Below are positions 41,254-52,894 of a stretch of DNA of 64,000 nt, piece after piece. The notes below the pieces were generated by a model. That model did not search any database. It was given only the letters and a program-made list of their open reading frames with translations, and had not been told where the DNA came from. Origin of the DNA: Betaproteobacteria bacterium HGW-Betaproteobacteria-7 (GTDB lineage: Bacteria > Pseudomonadota > Gammaproteobacteria > Burkholderiales > Rhodocyclaceae); NCBI GenBank assembly GCA_002840765.1, contig PHCE01000002.1, positions 372,001 through 436,000 of the forward strand. The letters run 5' to 3'. Every line of letters begins with the position of its first letter. Positions within the stretch are counted from its first letter, which is position 1. Both the position numbers and the translations under genes were made by a program.

Positions 41254-42645
41254 ATGTTGATCCTTCCCTTGCCGGTCCGCCCCGATTGGAGCCGGCCGCC
41301 ACTGGCCACCATCGCCATCATGCTGCTCTGCCTGATTGCCTTCCTGATGCAGGGTAGTGACCACGCTCGTCTCAACGAGGCGTGGCGTTTTTACAAGGAA
41401 TCGGGTCTGGCCGACGTTGAAGCGACGGCTTTCCAGGCCGACCGCAAACGTCGTGGCCTGGAACCGGCCCGCGGGGATATTTTCCGGGTGATGGAGGACG
41501 ACCGTGACTTCATGCGCCGTCTGCAAGGCGACCAGATCATCCAGCCGGGGAACCCGGAGTATCCCGGCTGGCGCAACAAGCGCACACGCCTGGAAGCAAT
41601 GCGTGCCCGCGTGGTCACCGAACAATATGCCCTGAACGGCCAGGAGCCGCGTCTGGCAAGTCTCTTTGGCCACATGTTCCTGCATGGCGACATCATGCAC
41701 CTGAGCGGCAACATGGCCGTGCTCTTCGTCGTTGGCTACACCGTTGAGGCAGCCCTCGGGCCACTCGGCTTTCTCGGTCTATACCTGCTCGGTGGTCTGG
41801 GTGCGGCGCTGCCCGACATTATTTCGCCAGCAACCGGTTACCGACTGTCGCTCGGTGCCTCCGGCGCGATTTCGGCGGTGATGGCCGCCTATCTGGTGCT
41901 CTTCGGCTTGCGCCGCATTAATTTCTTTTACTGGCTGTTCTTCTTTTTTGGTACGGTCCGCTGGCCGGCGCTGGCCATCCTGCCGGTGTGGCTGGCCAAC
42001 GAATTGCTGCAGAATTTCATTCTTGATCGCGGCGGACGAGTCAATTACATGGCTCACTTCGCCGGCCTGGTCGCCGGCGCGCTGCTCATTGGCATCTATC
42101 GCTGGCGCCGCCGCGGCAAGAGTGCCGAGATCGTTCATCGTCAGGATACCGACGAGGCTGTCGCCAACATCCGTCAGCGGGTCGACGAACTGATTGGCGA
42201 ACTACAGTTCGCTGCCGCCGCACTGCAATACAAGAAGCTCTTTGCCGAACACCCGCAGAGCGATCCAGCACTGGCTGCCGAATACGTGCACATTGCGCGA
42301 CTGACCCGACAGCCGGAAATCCAGGCTGATGCCCAGCGTCAGTTGATCCTGGCAGCCAGCCACAGCCCCGGCGCAATCGACCCTGCCTTGCTGGCCGAAG
42401 CCCTGGCCGCCGGGCAGGGGGGCATCCCGAAATTGTCGGCAGGGCAATGGGAGGGCTTGCTCGGCCGCCTGATCGATGGCCGCCAGTACGACGCGGCCGA
42501 GCAATTGCTGCTCCGTCTGTTGGCCCGGCCGCAGATCCGTAGCGCGCTACGCCGCCAGACCAACCGTCTGGCCGAGGCATTCGTGGCCAGCGGCCAGGCG
42601 ACGCGCGCCGAACCGCTCAGCCGCCTGCTGGCAAATCCCTCCTAG
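41254..42645 (+). CDS. Rhomboid family intramembrane serine protease with C-terminal helical repeat tail
   Basis: A 463-residue membrane protease. The catalytic pair is visible: Ser203 in SLGASGAISAVM and His268 in NYMAHFAGLVAG. The first helix (about 16-34) is followed by an unusually long extramembrane segment (about 35-140) before the GHMFLHGDIMHLSGNM helix, which holds the L1 HxxxN-type motif. The core ends at about 290. The last 170 residues are soluble and helical, TPR-like (AAALQYKKLFAEHPQSDPALAAEYVHIARL). Substrate unknown. It is convergent with the next gene and their stop codons overlap in CTAG. Confidence 0.9.
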   Translation: MLILPLPVRPDWSRPPLATIAIMLLCLIAFLMQGSDHARLNEAWRFYKESGLADVEATAFQADRKRRGLEPARGDIFRVMEDDRDFMRRLQGDQIIQPGNPEYPGWRNKRTRLEAMRARVVTEQYALNGQEPRLASLFGHMFLHGDIMHLSGNMAVLFVVGYTVEAALGPLGFLGLYLLGGLGAALPDIISPATGYRLSLGASGAISAVMAAYLVLFGLRRINFFYWLFFFFGTVRWPALAILPVWLANELLQNFILDRGGRVNYMAHFAGLVAGALLIGIYRWRRRGKSAEIVHRQDTDEAVANIRQRVDELIGELQFAAAALQYKKLFAEHPQSDPALAAEYVHIARLTRQPEIQADAQRQLILAASHSPGAIDPALLAEALAAGQGGIPKLSAGQWEGLLGRLIDGRQYDAAEQLLLRLLARPQIRSALRRQTNRLAEAFVASGQATRAEPLSRLLANPS

Positions 42646-43931
42646 GCCTCCGCCACCCCCGCCAGACGGTCGAGCAAGGCCAGCAACTGGTCTGCCTCGG
42701 CGGCTGCCGGGCTCGCCGGAAAATGCCGGCGCAGGGCGTCGAGCACGCGGCGCGCCTGGGCTTCGTCACGCCGATGTTCAATCAACAGCCGCGCCCCCAG
42801 CAGATAAATCGCCGCAATATCGGCATGGCCGGGAAAGCGGCGATCGAATCCCTTGATCAAGTGGGCCGCGCTGTCATACCGGCGGACGGCGAACAAGGCT
42901 TCGGCCAGCGGCAGGTACCAGGCGCCCAGTGCCGGGCGATAGTCCGGCTGTTCCCGCCAGATCGCCTCGATCACCTCGGCGGCCTGACGCGATCTGGCGC
43001 TGCGCAGGAGCGACGGTAGCCATTCACTCGCCTGGGCCAACATGGCCGACGCCTGCCCCGGCACGGCGAGCAGCAGGCGATGCAGACGCAGGTTGGCGGC
43101 GAAGTCGTCCGGCCTGGCAGTCACCTCGGCGCGGTCCAGAGCGATTGCTTCAGCGTATTGCCCCGCCTTGAGCAGGGCCGTCGATTCGGCCAGGCGTTGT
43201 TTGACGGGATCGCCGCCGACCGCATCGACCTGGCTCTCGAAGCCGACATCGACGGCGAAACCCAACTCCGCGTGATACTGGTAGAGGGTATAGCCCATGA
43301 GCCGGAACATGACGATGATGAAATAGGCGCCGATGAAGCCGCCAAGCACATTGAGCAGGGACATCGGCACCACCGGCAGCAGCAGGCCGAGCAGGGCGCC
43401 ACTGCTGGAAGAAAGCAGGAGCAGACAAGCGCAGAGGCCCAGATAGGGCACGCCGATGCCGTGCATCACCTCCCACAGGCGGGGCGGCGAGAGCGACTCG
43501 CCGAGATCGTCGGTCAGCGCCAGAACCATGGTATTGGCCGGCAGCAGCATGGCGAAGAGGACCAGCAGAATCATCGCCAGGTGGTGGCTGCCGAACCCGG
43601 CGGCATAGCCTACCAGGGTCATGCCGATGGCGATGACGACGAACTGTTTGTAGGGGCGGTACTTGCCGCCGCTCGACCGGTCGATATTGGCCAGCCCGTC
43701 ATCGAGATTGCCACGGGCCGTGCGTTCCAGCACCTTGTAGCCGTAACGCAGGGTGGCGACCAGCAGCAACAGCTGGACGACCACGCCGGCCAGCGTAAAC
43801 AGAAGGCTGGACAGCCCGGAGAGCAGACCGATGGCGATACAGGCGAGCAGCGGCTCCAGGCTCAGCGGATAGAGGAAGAAGCTGGCGAAACGGGTCCAGT
43901 AGGGCGGGATGGCGGTGGGTTTCGGCACCAT
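42642..43931 (-). CDS. Polytopic membrane protein with C-terminal TPR-like domain, unknown function
   Basis: A 429-residue protein. The first ~225 residues contain about six hydrophobic segments (for example LLACIAIGLLSGLSSLLFTLAGVVV and LWEVMHGIGVPYLGLCACLLLL). The remaining 200 residues are soluble with TPR-like helices (STALLKAGQYAEAIALDRAEV near 250; AEALFAVRRYDSAAHLIKGF near 345). The layout resembles the neighbouring rhomboid protein, with membrane domain first and helical repeats last, but no protease motif is seen. Family not recognised. Confidence 0.65.
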   Translation of the reverse strand: MVPKPTAIPPYWTRFASFFLYPLSLEPLLACIAIGLLSGLSSLLFTLAGVVVQLLLLVATLRYGYKVLERTARGNLDDGLANIDRSSGGKYRPYKQFVVIAIGMTLVGYAAGFGSHHLAMILLVLFAMLLPANTMVLALTDDLGESLSPPRLWEVMHGIGVPYLGLCACLLLLSSSSGALLGLLLPVVPMSLLNVLGGFIGAYFIIVMFRLMGYTLYQYHAELGFAVDVGFESQVDAVGGDPVKQRLAESTALLKAGQYAEAIALDRAEVTARPDDFAANLRLHRLLLAVPGQASAMLAQASEWLPSLLRSARSRQAAEVIEAIWREQPDYRPALGAWYLPLAEALFAVRRYDSAAHLIKGFDRRFPGHADIAAIYLLGARLLIEHRRDEAQARRVLDALRRHFPASPAAAEADQLLALLDRLAGVAEA

Positions 43932-44059
43932 GCAGTTGCACTCCGGCGGGCGGTGTTTGGAAAGAGGCGTAAGGCATCAGCCGCCCTGGCCGGGATTATG
44001 CCATTGACTTTCCATGGCGAGCCGACAGCCCGCTTGAGCGGCTGCCCTGCAGCTGCGAC

Positions 44060-45220
44060 CTACAGGCGGCGACGCTGGTCGCCAGCAGCAAAGCCGCGCA
44101 GCGGCTCGTTCAGGCCGCGGCCGAGGGCGATGACCTTGAACAATTCCCCCATCTCGTGCGGTAGCAGGAGCTTGTTGACGGCGCCGGCAGCCCGCAGGTA
44201 ATCGGTACTGTCCGGCGGAATGGCGGCCAGACAGTCGAGGATGCCGCAGTCGAGGAGAAAGCGTCCCTGGCTGGCATAACCCATGACATCCAGCCCGGCG
44301 GCGTCGGCGGCAGCGGCGATGGCGGTGAAATCGACATGCGCGGTGACGTCCTGCAGACCCGGTAGATAAAAAGGATCGGGATGGGCGAGGTGGCGGTAGT
44401 GGCACATCAGGGTGCCGCGCCCACGCTGCGCGTGATAGAACTCGTGACGCGGAAAGCCGTAGTCGATGAGCAGCAGCAGGCCGCGTTCCAGGCGGTGTCC
44501 CCACTCGGCGGCCCAGGCACGGCTGGCCAGCCCGATCTCACTTTCATAGCCCGGCGGCAACTGGCATTGCTCGCCGATTTCACTGGCTGCCGCCAGTAGA
44601 GCACCGCTGGCTGGCCGTTCGCTCCACGTGAAACATCCGTTTTCCGCCAGAGCAACGCCGCGCGAAAAAATACCTTCGCCACGCCAGGCGACGATATCCA
44701 CCGGCATGGCGTCGAGCAGTTCGTTGGCGACCACGACGCCGGCAAAACGCTCGGGCAGGGCATCCAGCCAGACGGCCCGGGCGGCCAGGTGCGGCACTTC
44801 GCGGGCCAGCGTCGCCTGCTGGCGCTGACGCAGGTCGGCCGAGAGTTCAAGCAGGCAGTATTGCTCGGGCAGGGCGTCCAGCGCTTCGAGCGCCAGCAGC
44901 AAATCGGCGGCCAGCCGGCCGGAACCGCCACCGGCTTCGAGCACAACCGGCGCCGAAGCGGCCATCCCTTCGGCTACCTGACGCGCCAGCGCCTGGCCGA
45001 ACAGGCCGCTCATTTCCGGTGCCGTGACGAAGTCGCCGGCGGCGCCGAACTTGCGGGCACCGGCCGCGTAATAACCCAGGCCGGGCGCGTAAAGCAGCTG
45101 CTCCATGAAACGCGAGAAGGGTAGCCAGCCACCGTTGTCGCCGATTTCGCGCGCCAGCAACTGGTACAGCTGTTGGCTGTGGGCGAGGGCATCGGCATCG
45201 GGAATCGGCAGGGAACTCAT
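44060..45220 (-). CDS. MidA/NDUFAF7-type SAM-dependent methyltransferase
   Basis: A 386-residue class I methyltransferase. The N-terminus ISFxxFM-like WLPFSRFMEQLLYAPGLGYY is diagnostic of the MidA (NDUFAF7) family. FVTAPEMSGLFGQALARQV follows, then the SAM motif VLEAGGGSGRLA at about 93-104 and ANELLDAMPV near 165. In eukaryotes this protein methylates an arginine of complex I subunit NDUFS2; bacterial roles are not established. A parS-like site lies inside. TAAAAT on the minus strand (45246-45241) is a likely -10, with a 20-base leader to the ATG. Confidence 0.88.
   Translation of the reverse strand: MSSLPIPDADALAHSQQLYQLLAREIGDNGGWLPFSRFMEQLLYAPGLGYYAAGARKFGAAGDFVTAPEMSGLFGQALARQVAEGMAASAPVVLEAGGGSGRLAADLLLALEALDALPEQYCLLELSADLRQRQQATLAREVPHLAARAVWLDALPERFAGVVVANELLDAMPVDIVAWRGEGIFSRGVALAENGCFTWSERPASGALLAAASEIGEQCQLPPGYESEIGLASRAWAAEWGHRLERGLLLLIDYGFPRHEFYHAQRGRGTLMCHYRHLAHPDPFYLPGLQDVTAHVDFTAIAAAADAAGLDVMGYASQGRFLLDCGILDCLAAIPPDSTDYLRAAGAVNKLLLPHEMGELFKVIALGRGLNEPLRGFAAGDQRRRL
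44620..44635. other. parS-like site 3
   Basis: CGCTCCACGTGAAACA; on the other strand it reads TGTTTCACGTGGAGCG, matching the ParB site over TGTTTCACGTGGA and differing only at the end. It is inside the MidA-type gene. Confidence 0.6.
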
Positions 45221-45315
45221 GGGGCCTCGGCAAAAGGCGGATTTTAGCGGCCGGAGCGCTTATTCGGCGGCCGCTCATGCTATTTTTCCATCATTGAACA
45301 GCCCAGGAGAAGACG

Positions 45316-46439
45316 ATGCGCGTCAAACAGGCCTCTTTCCGCAGCCCAGATCAAGCGGCCGGCGCCTTCGACGACATCGTGCCCCAGCTGGTACTGGTCT
45401 TCGCCGCCGTCGAGCAGTTCGCCGCGGATCAATTTGCCAGCGAACTACAGCGACTATTTCCCGGCGCCTTGCTGCTCGGCTGCTCGACCGCCGGCGAAAT
45501 CTCGGCGGCCGGCGTCGAAGACGGCAGCTGCAATCTGACCGCCGTACAGTTCGCCGCCACCCGTCTGCGGGCGGCTGACACGGCGCTGGCCGGCATGGAG
45601 GATTCCCATGCTGCCGGCCTGCGCATCGGCGAACAACTGACTGCCGACGATCTGCGGGCGGTCATGGTTTTTGCGCCGGGCGTGAACATCAACGGCAGCG
45701 CCCTGGTGGACGGCATCGCTGCCAGCATCGGCGCCGCGGTGCCAATCACCGGCGGGCTGGCCGGCGATGGCGGTGCCTTTCGCCGGACCTTCACCATAGG
45801 GGCAAAGGGCGTCCGCGATGATGGCGTCGTCGCCATCGGCCTGTACGGCGACCGGCTGCGCTTCCACCACGGCTCCTTCGGCGGCTGGGAACCCTTCGGC
45901 CCGGCACGCAAGGTCACGCGCAGCAGCGGCAATGTGCTGCACGAACTCGATGGCGAACCGGCTCTCGACGTCTATCGCCGCTATCTTGGCGAATATGCCA
46001 GCGAGCTGCCGGCATCCGGGCTGCTCTTTCCCTTTGCCATGCTCGGCGAAAATCACGGGGCGATCGGCCTGATCCGGACCATTCTCGGCGTCGATACGAC
46101 AGACGGCAGCCTGATCCTGGCCGGCGAAATCGAACCCGGCGGTTATCTGAAACTGATGCACGCCAGCACCGACAAACTGGTTGGCGGCGCCGAAAGTGCC
46201 GCCCAGGCGGCGGCTGACCCGGCAACCGACCGCCTGGCGGTGCTAGTCAGTTGCGTCGGTCGCAAACTGGTCATGGGCAACCGGGTCGACGAGGAGATTG
46301 AAGCAGTGGCGGATGTGCTGGGCAAGCAGGTCACGCTTACCGGCTTCTATTCGTATGGCGAGATCAGCCCGTTCATGCCCGGCACCACCTGCAAACTGCA
46401 CAACCAGACGATGACCATCACCTGTCTCGGCGAGGATTG

Positions 46440-46440
<1 letters not shown>
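45316..46440 (+). CDS. FIST-domain sensory protein
   Basis: A 374-residue protein of the FIST (F-box and intracellular signal transduction) group. The N-terminal FIST domain spans about 25-215 (VLVFAAVEQFAADQFASELQRLFPGALLLGCSTAGEIS). The C-terminal FIST_C domain spans about 215-360, with SELPASGLLFPFAMLGENHG and the closing FYSYGEISPFMPGTTCKLHNQTMT. FIST domains are thought to bind small ligands such as amino acids; the ligand is unknown. AGGAG lies 6 bases before the ATG. Its TGA overlaps the ATG of a hybrid histidine kinase, so the two likely act as sensor and kinase. Confidence 0.9.
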
Positions 46441-49169
<2,729 letters not shown>

Positions 49170-49232
49170 ACTCCGGGTTCTTCCGATCCTGGTCTGCACA
49201 CGAACTCGTGGACCTGCCTCGCTTACTGCCCG

Positions 49233-50096
49233 ATGACCACTTCGAACAACCTCCAGAAACTGCGCCGATTCCTCGAAAGCCGTACCGGCAAGGCAATCGG
49301 TGACTACAACATGATCGAGGAGGGCGATACCGTCCTCGTCTGCTGCTCGGGCGGCAAGGATTCCTACACCCTGCTCGCCATGCTGATGGCACTGCAACAG
49401 CGGGCGCCGATCAAGTTCCGCCTGGTTGCCATGAATCTCGACCAGAAACAGCCGGGCTTTCCGGCCGATATCCTTCCCGCCTATTTCGCCTCACTGGGGA
49501 TCGAACATCGCATCGTCGAAGCCGACACCTACTCCATCGTCAAGGACAAGATTCCCGAGGGGAAAACCACCTGCTCGCTCTGTTCGCGCCTGCGCCGCGG
49601 CATCATCTACCGAACTGCCAAGGAACTCGGCGCCAACAAGATCGCCCTGGGCCACCATCGCGACGACATGGTGCACACCCTGTTCCTGAACATGCTGTTC
49701 GGCGGCAAGCTGAAGGCCATGCCGCCGAAGCTGGTCACCGACGACCGGGCGCATGTCGTCATCCGGCCGCTCGCCTACTGTGCCGAAACCGACATTGCCA
49801 AGTTTGCCCGTGGCATGGAATTTCCGATCATTCCCTGCAATCTCTGCGGTTCGCAGGACAACCTGCAGCGCCAGAAAATCCGCGAAATGATGCAGGACTG
49901 GGACAAACGCTACCCGGGACGCACCGAGTCCGTATTGACTGCCATGCAGAACATCGTCCCCTCCCACCTGGCCGACAACAAGCTTTTCGATTTCGCCGGT
50001 CTGACGCTGGAGACACCGGTGGAAGAGGGCGACATCGCCTTCGATGCCCCGGAGTTGCCAATTGCCGGCGCCATCCCGCTGACCCTTTCAACATAA
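49233..50096 (+). CDS. ttcA: tRNA 2-thiocytidine biosynthesis protein TtcA
   Basis: An Fe-S dependent ATP pyrophosphatase that thiolates cytidine-32 of some tRNAs. It has 287 residues. The PP-loop SGGKDS is at 39-44. The cluster-binding CxxC is Cys114/Cys117 in [12 protein letters not shown], and a third cysteine lies in IPCNLCGSQ near 204-208. The motif [19 protein letters not shown] is diagnostic. It is a single gene after the hybrid kinase, 63 bases apart. Confidence 0.96.
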   Translation: MTTSNNLQKLRRFLESRTGKAIGDYNMIEEGDTVLVCCSGGKDSYTLLAMLMALQQRAPIKFRLVAMNLDQKQPGFPADILPAYFASLGIEHRIVEADTYSIVKDKIPEGKTTCSLCSRLRRGIIYRTAKELGANKIALGHHRDDMVHTLFLNMLFGGKLKAMPPKLVTDDRAHVVIRPLAYCAETDIAKFARGMEFPIIPCNLCGSQDNLQRQKIREMMQDWDKRYPGRTESVLTAMQNIVPSHLADNKLFDFAGLTLETPVEEGDIAFDAPELPIAGAIPLTLST

Positions 50097-50119
50097 TGCC
50101 GGCGCAATGCGCTTCAGCT

Positions 50120-50125
50120 TATAAT
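50120..50125 (+). promoter_or_regulatory. Likely -10 element of the cyclase-FHA gene
   Basis: A perfect TATAAT 23 bases before the ATG at 50149. No good -35 is seen. Confidence 0.4.
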
Positions 50126-50148
50126 CGTTCCTCCGAGTTCGCCCCGCC

Positions 50149-51060
50149 ATGACGCCGTCGATGACCTCAGCACAACGCAGAATGATCGTGATGTTTGCCG
50201 ACGTTTCCGGCAGTGCCGGGCTTTTTGAACGGCTCGGCGACACAGAGGCCATGCATGCCGTCGAGCGCTGCCTGAAGCGCATGAAACGTTCGATCGACGG
50301 TTATCGCGGACGCACCATCCAGATCGTTGGCGACGAACTGCTGGCGGTCTATGAAACGGCCGAGGATGCCTGCCTGGCTGCCATCGACATGCAACAACGG
50401 ATCGCCGACCTGCCGCCGGTTTCCGGCCTCAAGCTGACCATCCGCATCGGTCTGCATGCCGGCATGGTGACCGAGGAGAGTGGCAAGCTCAAGGGCGACG
50501 CCGTCACCAACGCCGCGCGTATCGCCGGCATCGCCCGGCGCGACCAGATCCTTTGCAGTTCGGTGCTGGCCAGCGAACTGCCCGAGTCGACGGTCATCAA
50601 TGTCCGGCCGATGCCGGAACTGGGCAGCGTTCCCGAGCAGGGCGAAAGCCTGCCGCTGTTTCATATCCACTGGACCGCCAACGAAATGGGCGGCTATTCG
50701 CATTCCACCTTTGGCCCGCAGAGCACACCACCGGCCAACGACCGGCTATGTGTCCGCTATCACGGCAAGGCCTTCCTGCTCGACAGCAAGACGCCAGCGC
50801 TGACCCTCGGTCGCGACCTCGGCAACAAGCTGGTCATCGAGGATCGCAAGGCCTCCCGCCAGCACGCCCGGATCGAAAAACGGAAGGATGGCTACTATCT
50901 GGTCGATGTCAGCACCAACGGCTGTTTCGTCACCATCGGTAGCCGCCCGGAAAAGCTGATTCGCCGCCAGGAGATCCAGCTTGAAGGCAACGGTCGCATC
51001 TGCTTCGGCTGTAGTGGCAACGACGCCAGCGCCGATGGCGCCGAGTTCGAATATCTCTGA
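50149..51060 (+). CDS. Class III nucleotidyl cyclase fused to an FHA domain
   Basis: A 303-residue cytoplasmic protein. The N-terminal cyclase homology domain (about 10-180) keeps both metal aspartates, Asp18 in MFADVSGS and Asp62 in QIVGDELLAVYE, and the conserved RIGLHAGMV and NAARIAGIAR motifs. The C-terminal FHA domain (about 200-300) has the pattern LGRDLGNKLVIEDRKASRQHARIEKR and STNGCFV. The FHA part would bind phosphothreonine proteins, so cyclase output may respond to Ser/Thr phosphorylation; no kinase is adjacent. Whether ATP or GTP is used cannot be told. An alternative start is the ATG at 50161. Confidence 0.88.
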   Translation: MTPSMTSAQRRMIVMFADVSGSAGLFERLGDTEAMHAVERCLKRMKRSIDGYRGRTIQIVGDELLAVYETAEDACLAAIDMQQRIADLPPVSGLKLTIRIGLHAGMVTEESGKLKGDAVTNAARIAGIARRDQILCSSVLASELPESTVINVRPMPELGSVPEQGESLPLFHIHWTANEMGGYSHSTFGPQSTPPANDRLCVRYHGKAFLLDSKTPALTLGRDLGNKLVIEDRKASRQHARIEKRKDGYYLVDVSTNGCFVTIGSRPEKLIRRQEIQLEGNGRICFGCSGNDASADGAEFEYL

Positions 51061-51111
51061 ACGGTCACCCGGGCCTGCCAGCCAAACGCCGGGCTTAAGG
51101 TAACGGGCTTC

Positions 51112-52047
51112 TCAAGCCTCGTCGTCGAGCATCATCCGCTGCTGGCGGTCCATGAAATCCTGCATGCTGTCGATACCGCGCAATTGCAGAATGGTGTTGC
51201 GTACTGCCGCTTCCAGCAGCACCGCCAGGTTGCGCCCGGCAGCAACCGGAATCACCACCTTGCGGATCGGCACGCCAAGCACTTCCTGCGTCTGGGCATC
51301 GAGCGGCAGGCGCGGCGCATCGGTGATGGAAGCCGTTTTCTGCAAATGGACGATCAGCTTCAGGCGCATTTTGCGGCGCGACGCGGTTTCGCCGAAGATG
51401 GTCCGGATATTCAGCAGACCGAGGCCGCGGACCTCGAGAAAGTCACGCAGCATGCCGGGACAGCGGCCGTCGATGGTGGCTGGGGCAATGCGCGCCATTT
51501 CCACGACATCGTCGGCAACCAGGCCATGGCCCCGGGAAATCAGTTCCAGCGCCAGTTCCGACTTGCCGACGCCCGAGTCGCCGGTGATCAGGACGCCCAT
51601 GCCAAGCACGTCCATGAATACACCGTGCATGTTGACCGTGTCGGCCAGCCGCGCCGACAGGTAGATGCGCAGCAGATCGATCACCGCCGAGCACGGCTTG
51701 GGTGACAGAATCAGAGGCGTCGCCGACTGCGTGCAGGCCTCGCGCACCAGGTCGGGTGGCGTCAGCCCGTCGGCAACGATGACGGCCGGTGGCTGGGCGG
51801 CCAGCAGATCCTGGAACATCTGCCCAAACCGCCGCTCGCCGATGCGCTCGGCCCACTCATACTCGGCCTGGCCGAGCACCTGCAAGCGCTCCGGGTGAAT
51901 GATGTTGATGTGCCCGACGACATCGGCACCGTAGTTGTTCGATACCTTGATCTCGATTCGCCGATCGGCCTGCTGGCCGACCAACCAGCTGAACAGCAGC
52001 TTCTCGCGATTGTCCTCATACAGCTGGATCAGGCTGATGTGGCGCAC
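51112..52047 (-). CDS. hprK: HPr kinase/phosphorylase HprK
   Basis: Phosphorylates and dephosphorylates HPr (or NPr) on its regulatory serine. At 311 residues it is full length. The N-terminal domain is about 1-130. The C-terminal kinase domain has His141 (NMHGVFMDVLGMGVLITG) and the P-loop GDSGVGKS at 156-163, followed by the Lys-loop region ELISRGHGLVADD and the HPr-K C-terminal motif EVRGLGLLNIRTIFG. In proteobacteria it is usually coupled to the nitrogen PTS and lies, as here, next to ptsN. No HPr or EI gene is in the window. Confidence 0.96.
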   Translation of the reverse strand: MRHISLIQLYEDNREKLLFSWLVGQQADRRIEIKVSNNYGADVVGHINIIHPERLQVLGQAEYEWAERIGERRFGQMFQDLLAAQPPAVIVADGLTPPDLVREACTQSATPLILSPKPCSAVIDLLRIYLSARLADTVNMHGVFMDVLGMGVLITGDSGVGKSELALELISRGHGLVADDVVEMARIAPATIDGRCPGMLRDFLEVRGLGLLNIRTIFGETASRRKMRLKLIVHLQKTASITDAPRLPLDAQTQEVLGVPIRKVVIPVAAGRNLAVLLEAAVRNTILQLRGIDSMQDFMDRQQRMMLDDEA

Positions 52048-52056
52048 GACCGTTGG

Positions 52057-52503
52057 TCAGGACTGGAAAAGAGCCAGCACTGCGGCGGCATCGGGGGCGT
52101 TTTGCAGTGACTCGCGGAAGGAGCGATCGGCAAAGCGCTGGGCCAGCTCGGAAAGGATCTGCAGGTGTTCTTCAGTGGCCTGTTCGGGAACCAACAGGAC
52201 GAATAGTAGATTCACGGCGCGACCGTCAGGCGAATCGAAAGGCACCGGAGTAGCCAGGCGGATGAAGGCGCCAGCGGCTTGCTTGAGGCCCTTGATGCGG
52301 CCGTGGGGAATGGCGATACCCTGACCGAGACCGGTCGAGCCGAGTTTTTCCCGGGCGAAGAGACTATCAAATATCACGGAGCGAGCGAGGCCGAGGTGCC
52401 CTTCAAAGAGCTGACCGGCCTGCTCGAATACCCGTTTCTTGCTGCTCGCGTCGAGATCGAGAAGGATCTGCTCCGGAGACAGGATTTGGCTAAGTGGGTT
52501 CAT
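52057..52503 (-). CDS. ptsN: Nitrogen-PTS EIIA protein PtsN
   Basis: A phosphotransferase regulator, not a sugar transporter component. It has 148 residues with the phosphoacceptor His67 in GIAIPHGRIKG. It lies in the conserved rpoN-hpf-ptsN-hprK order, 9 bases before hprK. A terminator-like hairpin between hpf and ptsN on this strand suggests the ptsN-hprK pair is partly uncoupled from rpoN-hpf. Confidence 0.95.
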   Translation of the reverse strand: MNPLSQILSPEQILLDLDASSKKRVFEQAGQLFEGHLGLARSVIFDSLFAREKLGSTGLGQGIAIPHGRIKGLKQAAGAFIRLATPVPFDSPDGRAVNLLFVLLVPEQATEEHLQILSELAQRFADRSFRESLQNAPDAAAVLALFQS

Positions 52504-52510
52504 GAGCGTA

Positions 52511-52547
52511 CAAAAAACAAAGGCCGCGACAAAATACTGCCGCGGCC
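52511..52547 (-). terminator. Rho-independent terminator between hpf and ptsN
   Basis: On the minus strand, GGCCGCG and CGCGGCC pair (52547-52541 with 52528-52522) around a 12-base loop. TTTGTTTTTTG follows the stem. It would end or attenuate the rpoN-hpf transcript before ptsN. Confidence 0.7.
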
Positions 52548-52556
52548 GGTCAGCCG

Positions 52557-52880
52557 TTATTCGACGGCGTGGAGGTCCGCCTTGCCACCGCGATGGTGGT
52601 CCTGGACCTTCTGCTTGTACTTCAGGACCTGACGGTCCAACTTGTCGAACATGGCATCGATGGCAGCGTAGAGATCGTCACCGGATTCCTCGACATGCAT
52701 GTCCTTGCCCGGTACGTGCACCGTAACCTCGGCTTTCTGCTTGAGCTTCTCGACCGACAGGACGACGCTGACGCCGGTGACCTTGTCAAAATGGCGAATC
52801 ACGGGGTCCAGCTTGTTCTCCACGTATTCGCGCAATGCCGGCGTAACTTCAATATGGTGACCAGCGATCTGCAGATTCAT
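52557..52880 (-). CDS. hpf: Ribosome hibernation promoting factor (HPF, short form)
   Basis: Binds the 30S decoding region and inactivates ribosomes in stationary phase. The 107 residues match the short HPF/RaiA form: [24 protein letters not shown] at the start and [25 protein letters not shown] near 65-90. It has no long-form dimerisation domain. It lies 14 bases after rpoN on the same strand, the standard position. Confidence 0.95.
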   Translation of the reverse strand: MNLQIAGHHIEVTPALREYVENKLDPVIRHFDKVTGVSVVLSVEKLKQKAEVTVHVPGKDMHVEESGDDLYAAIDAMFDKLDRQVLKYKQKVQDHHRGGKADLHAVE

Positions 52881-52894
52881 GTTTTCTCCTCTCT

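Noticed and set aside
51061..51111. CCCGG/CCGGG hairpin between the cyclase-FHA gene and hprK
   Set aside because: Weak stem, long loop and no T-run.
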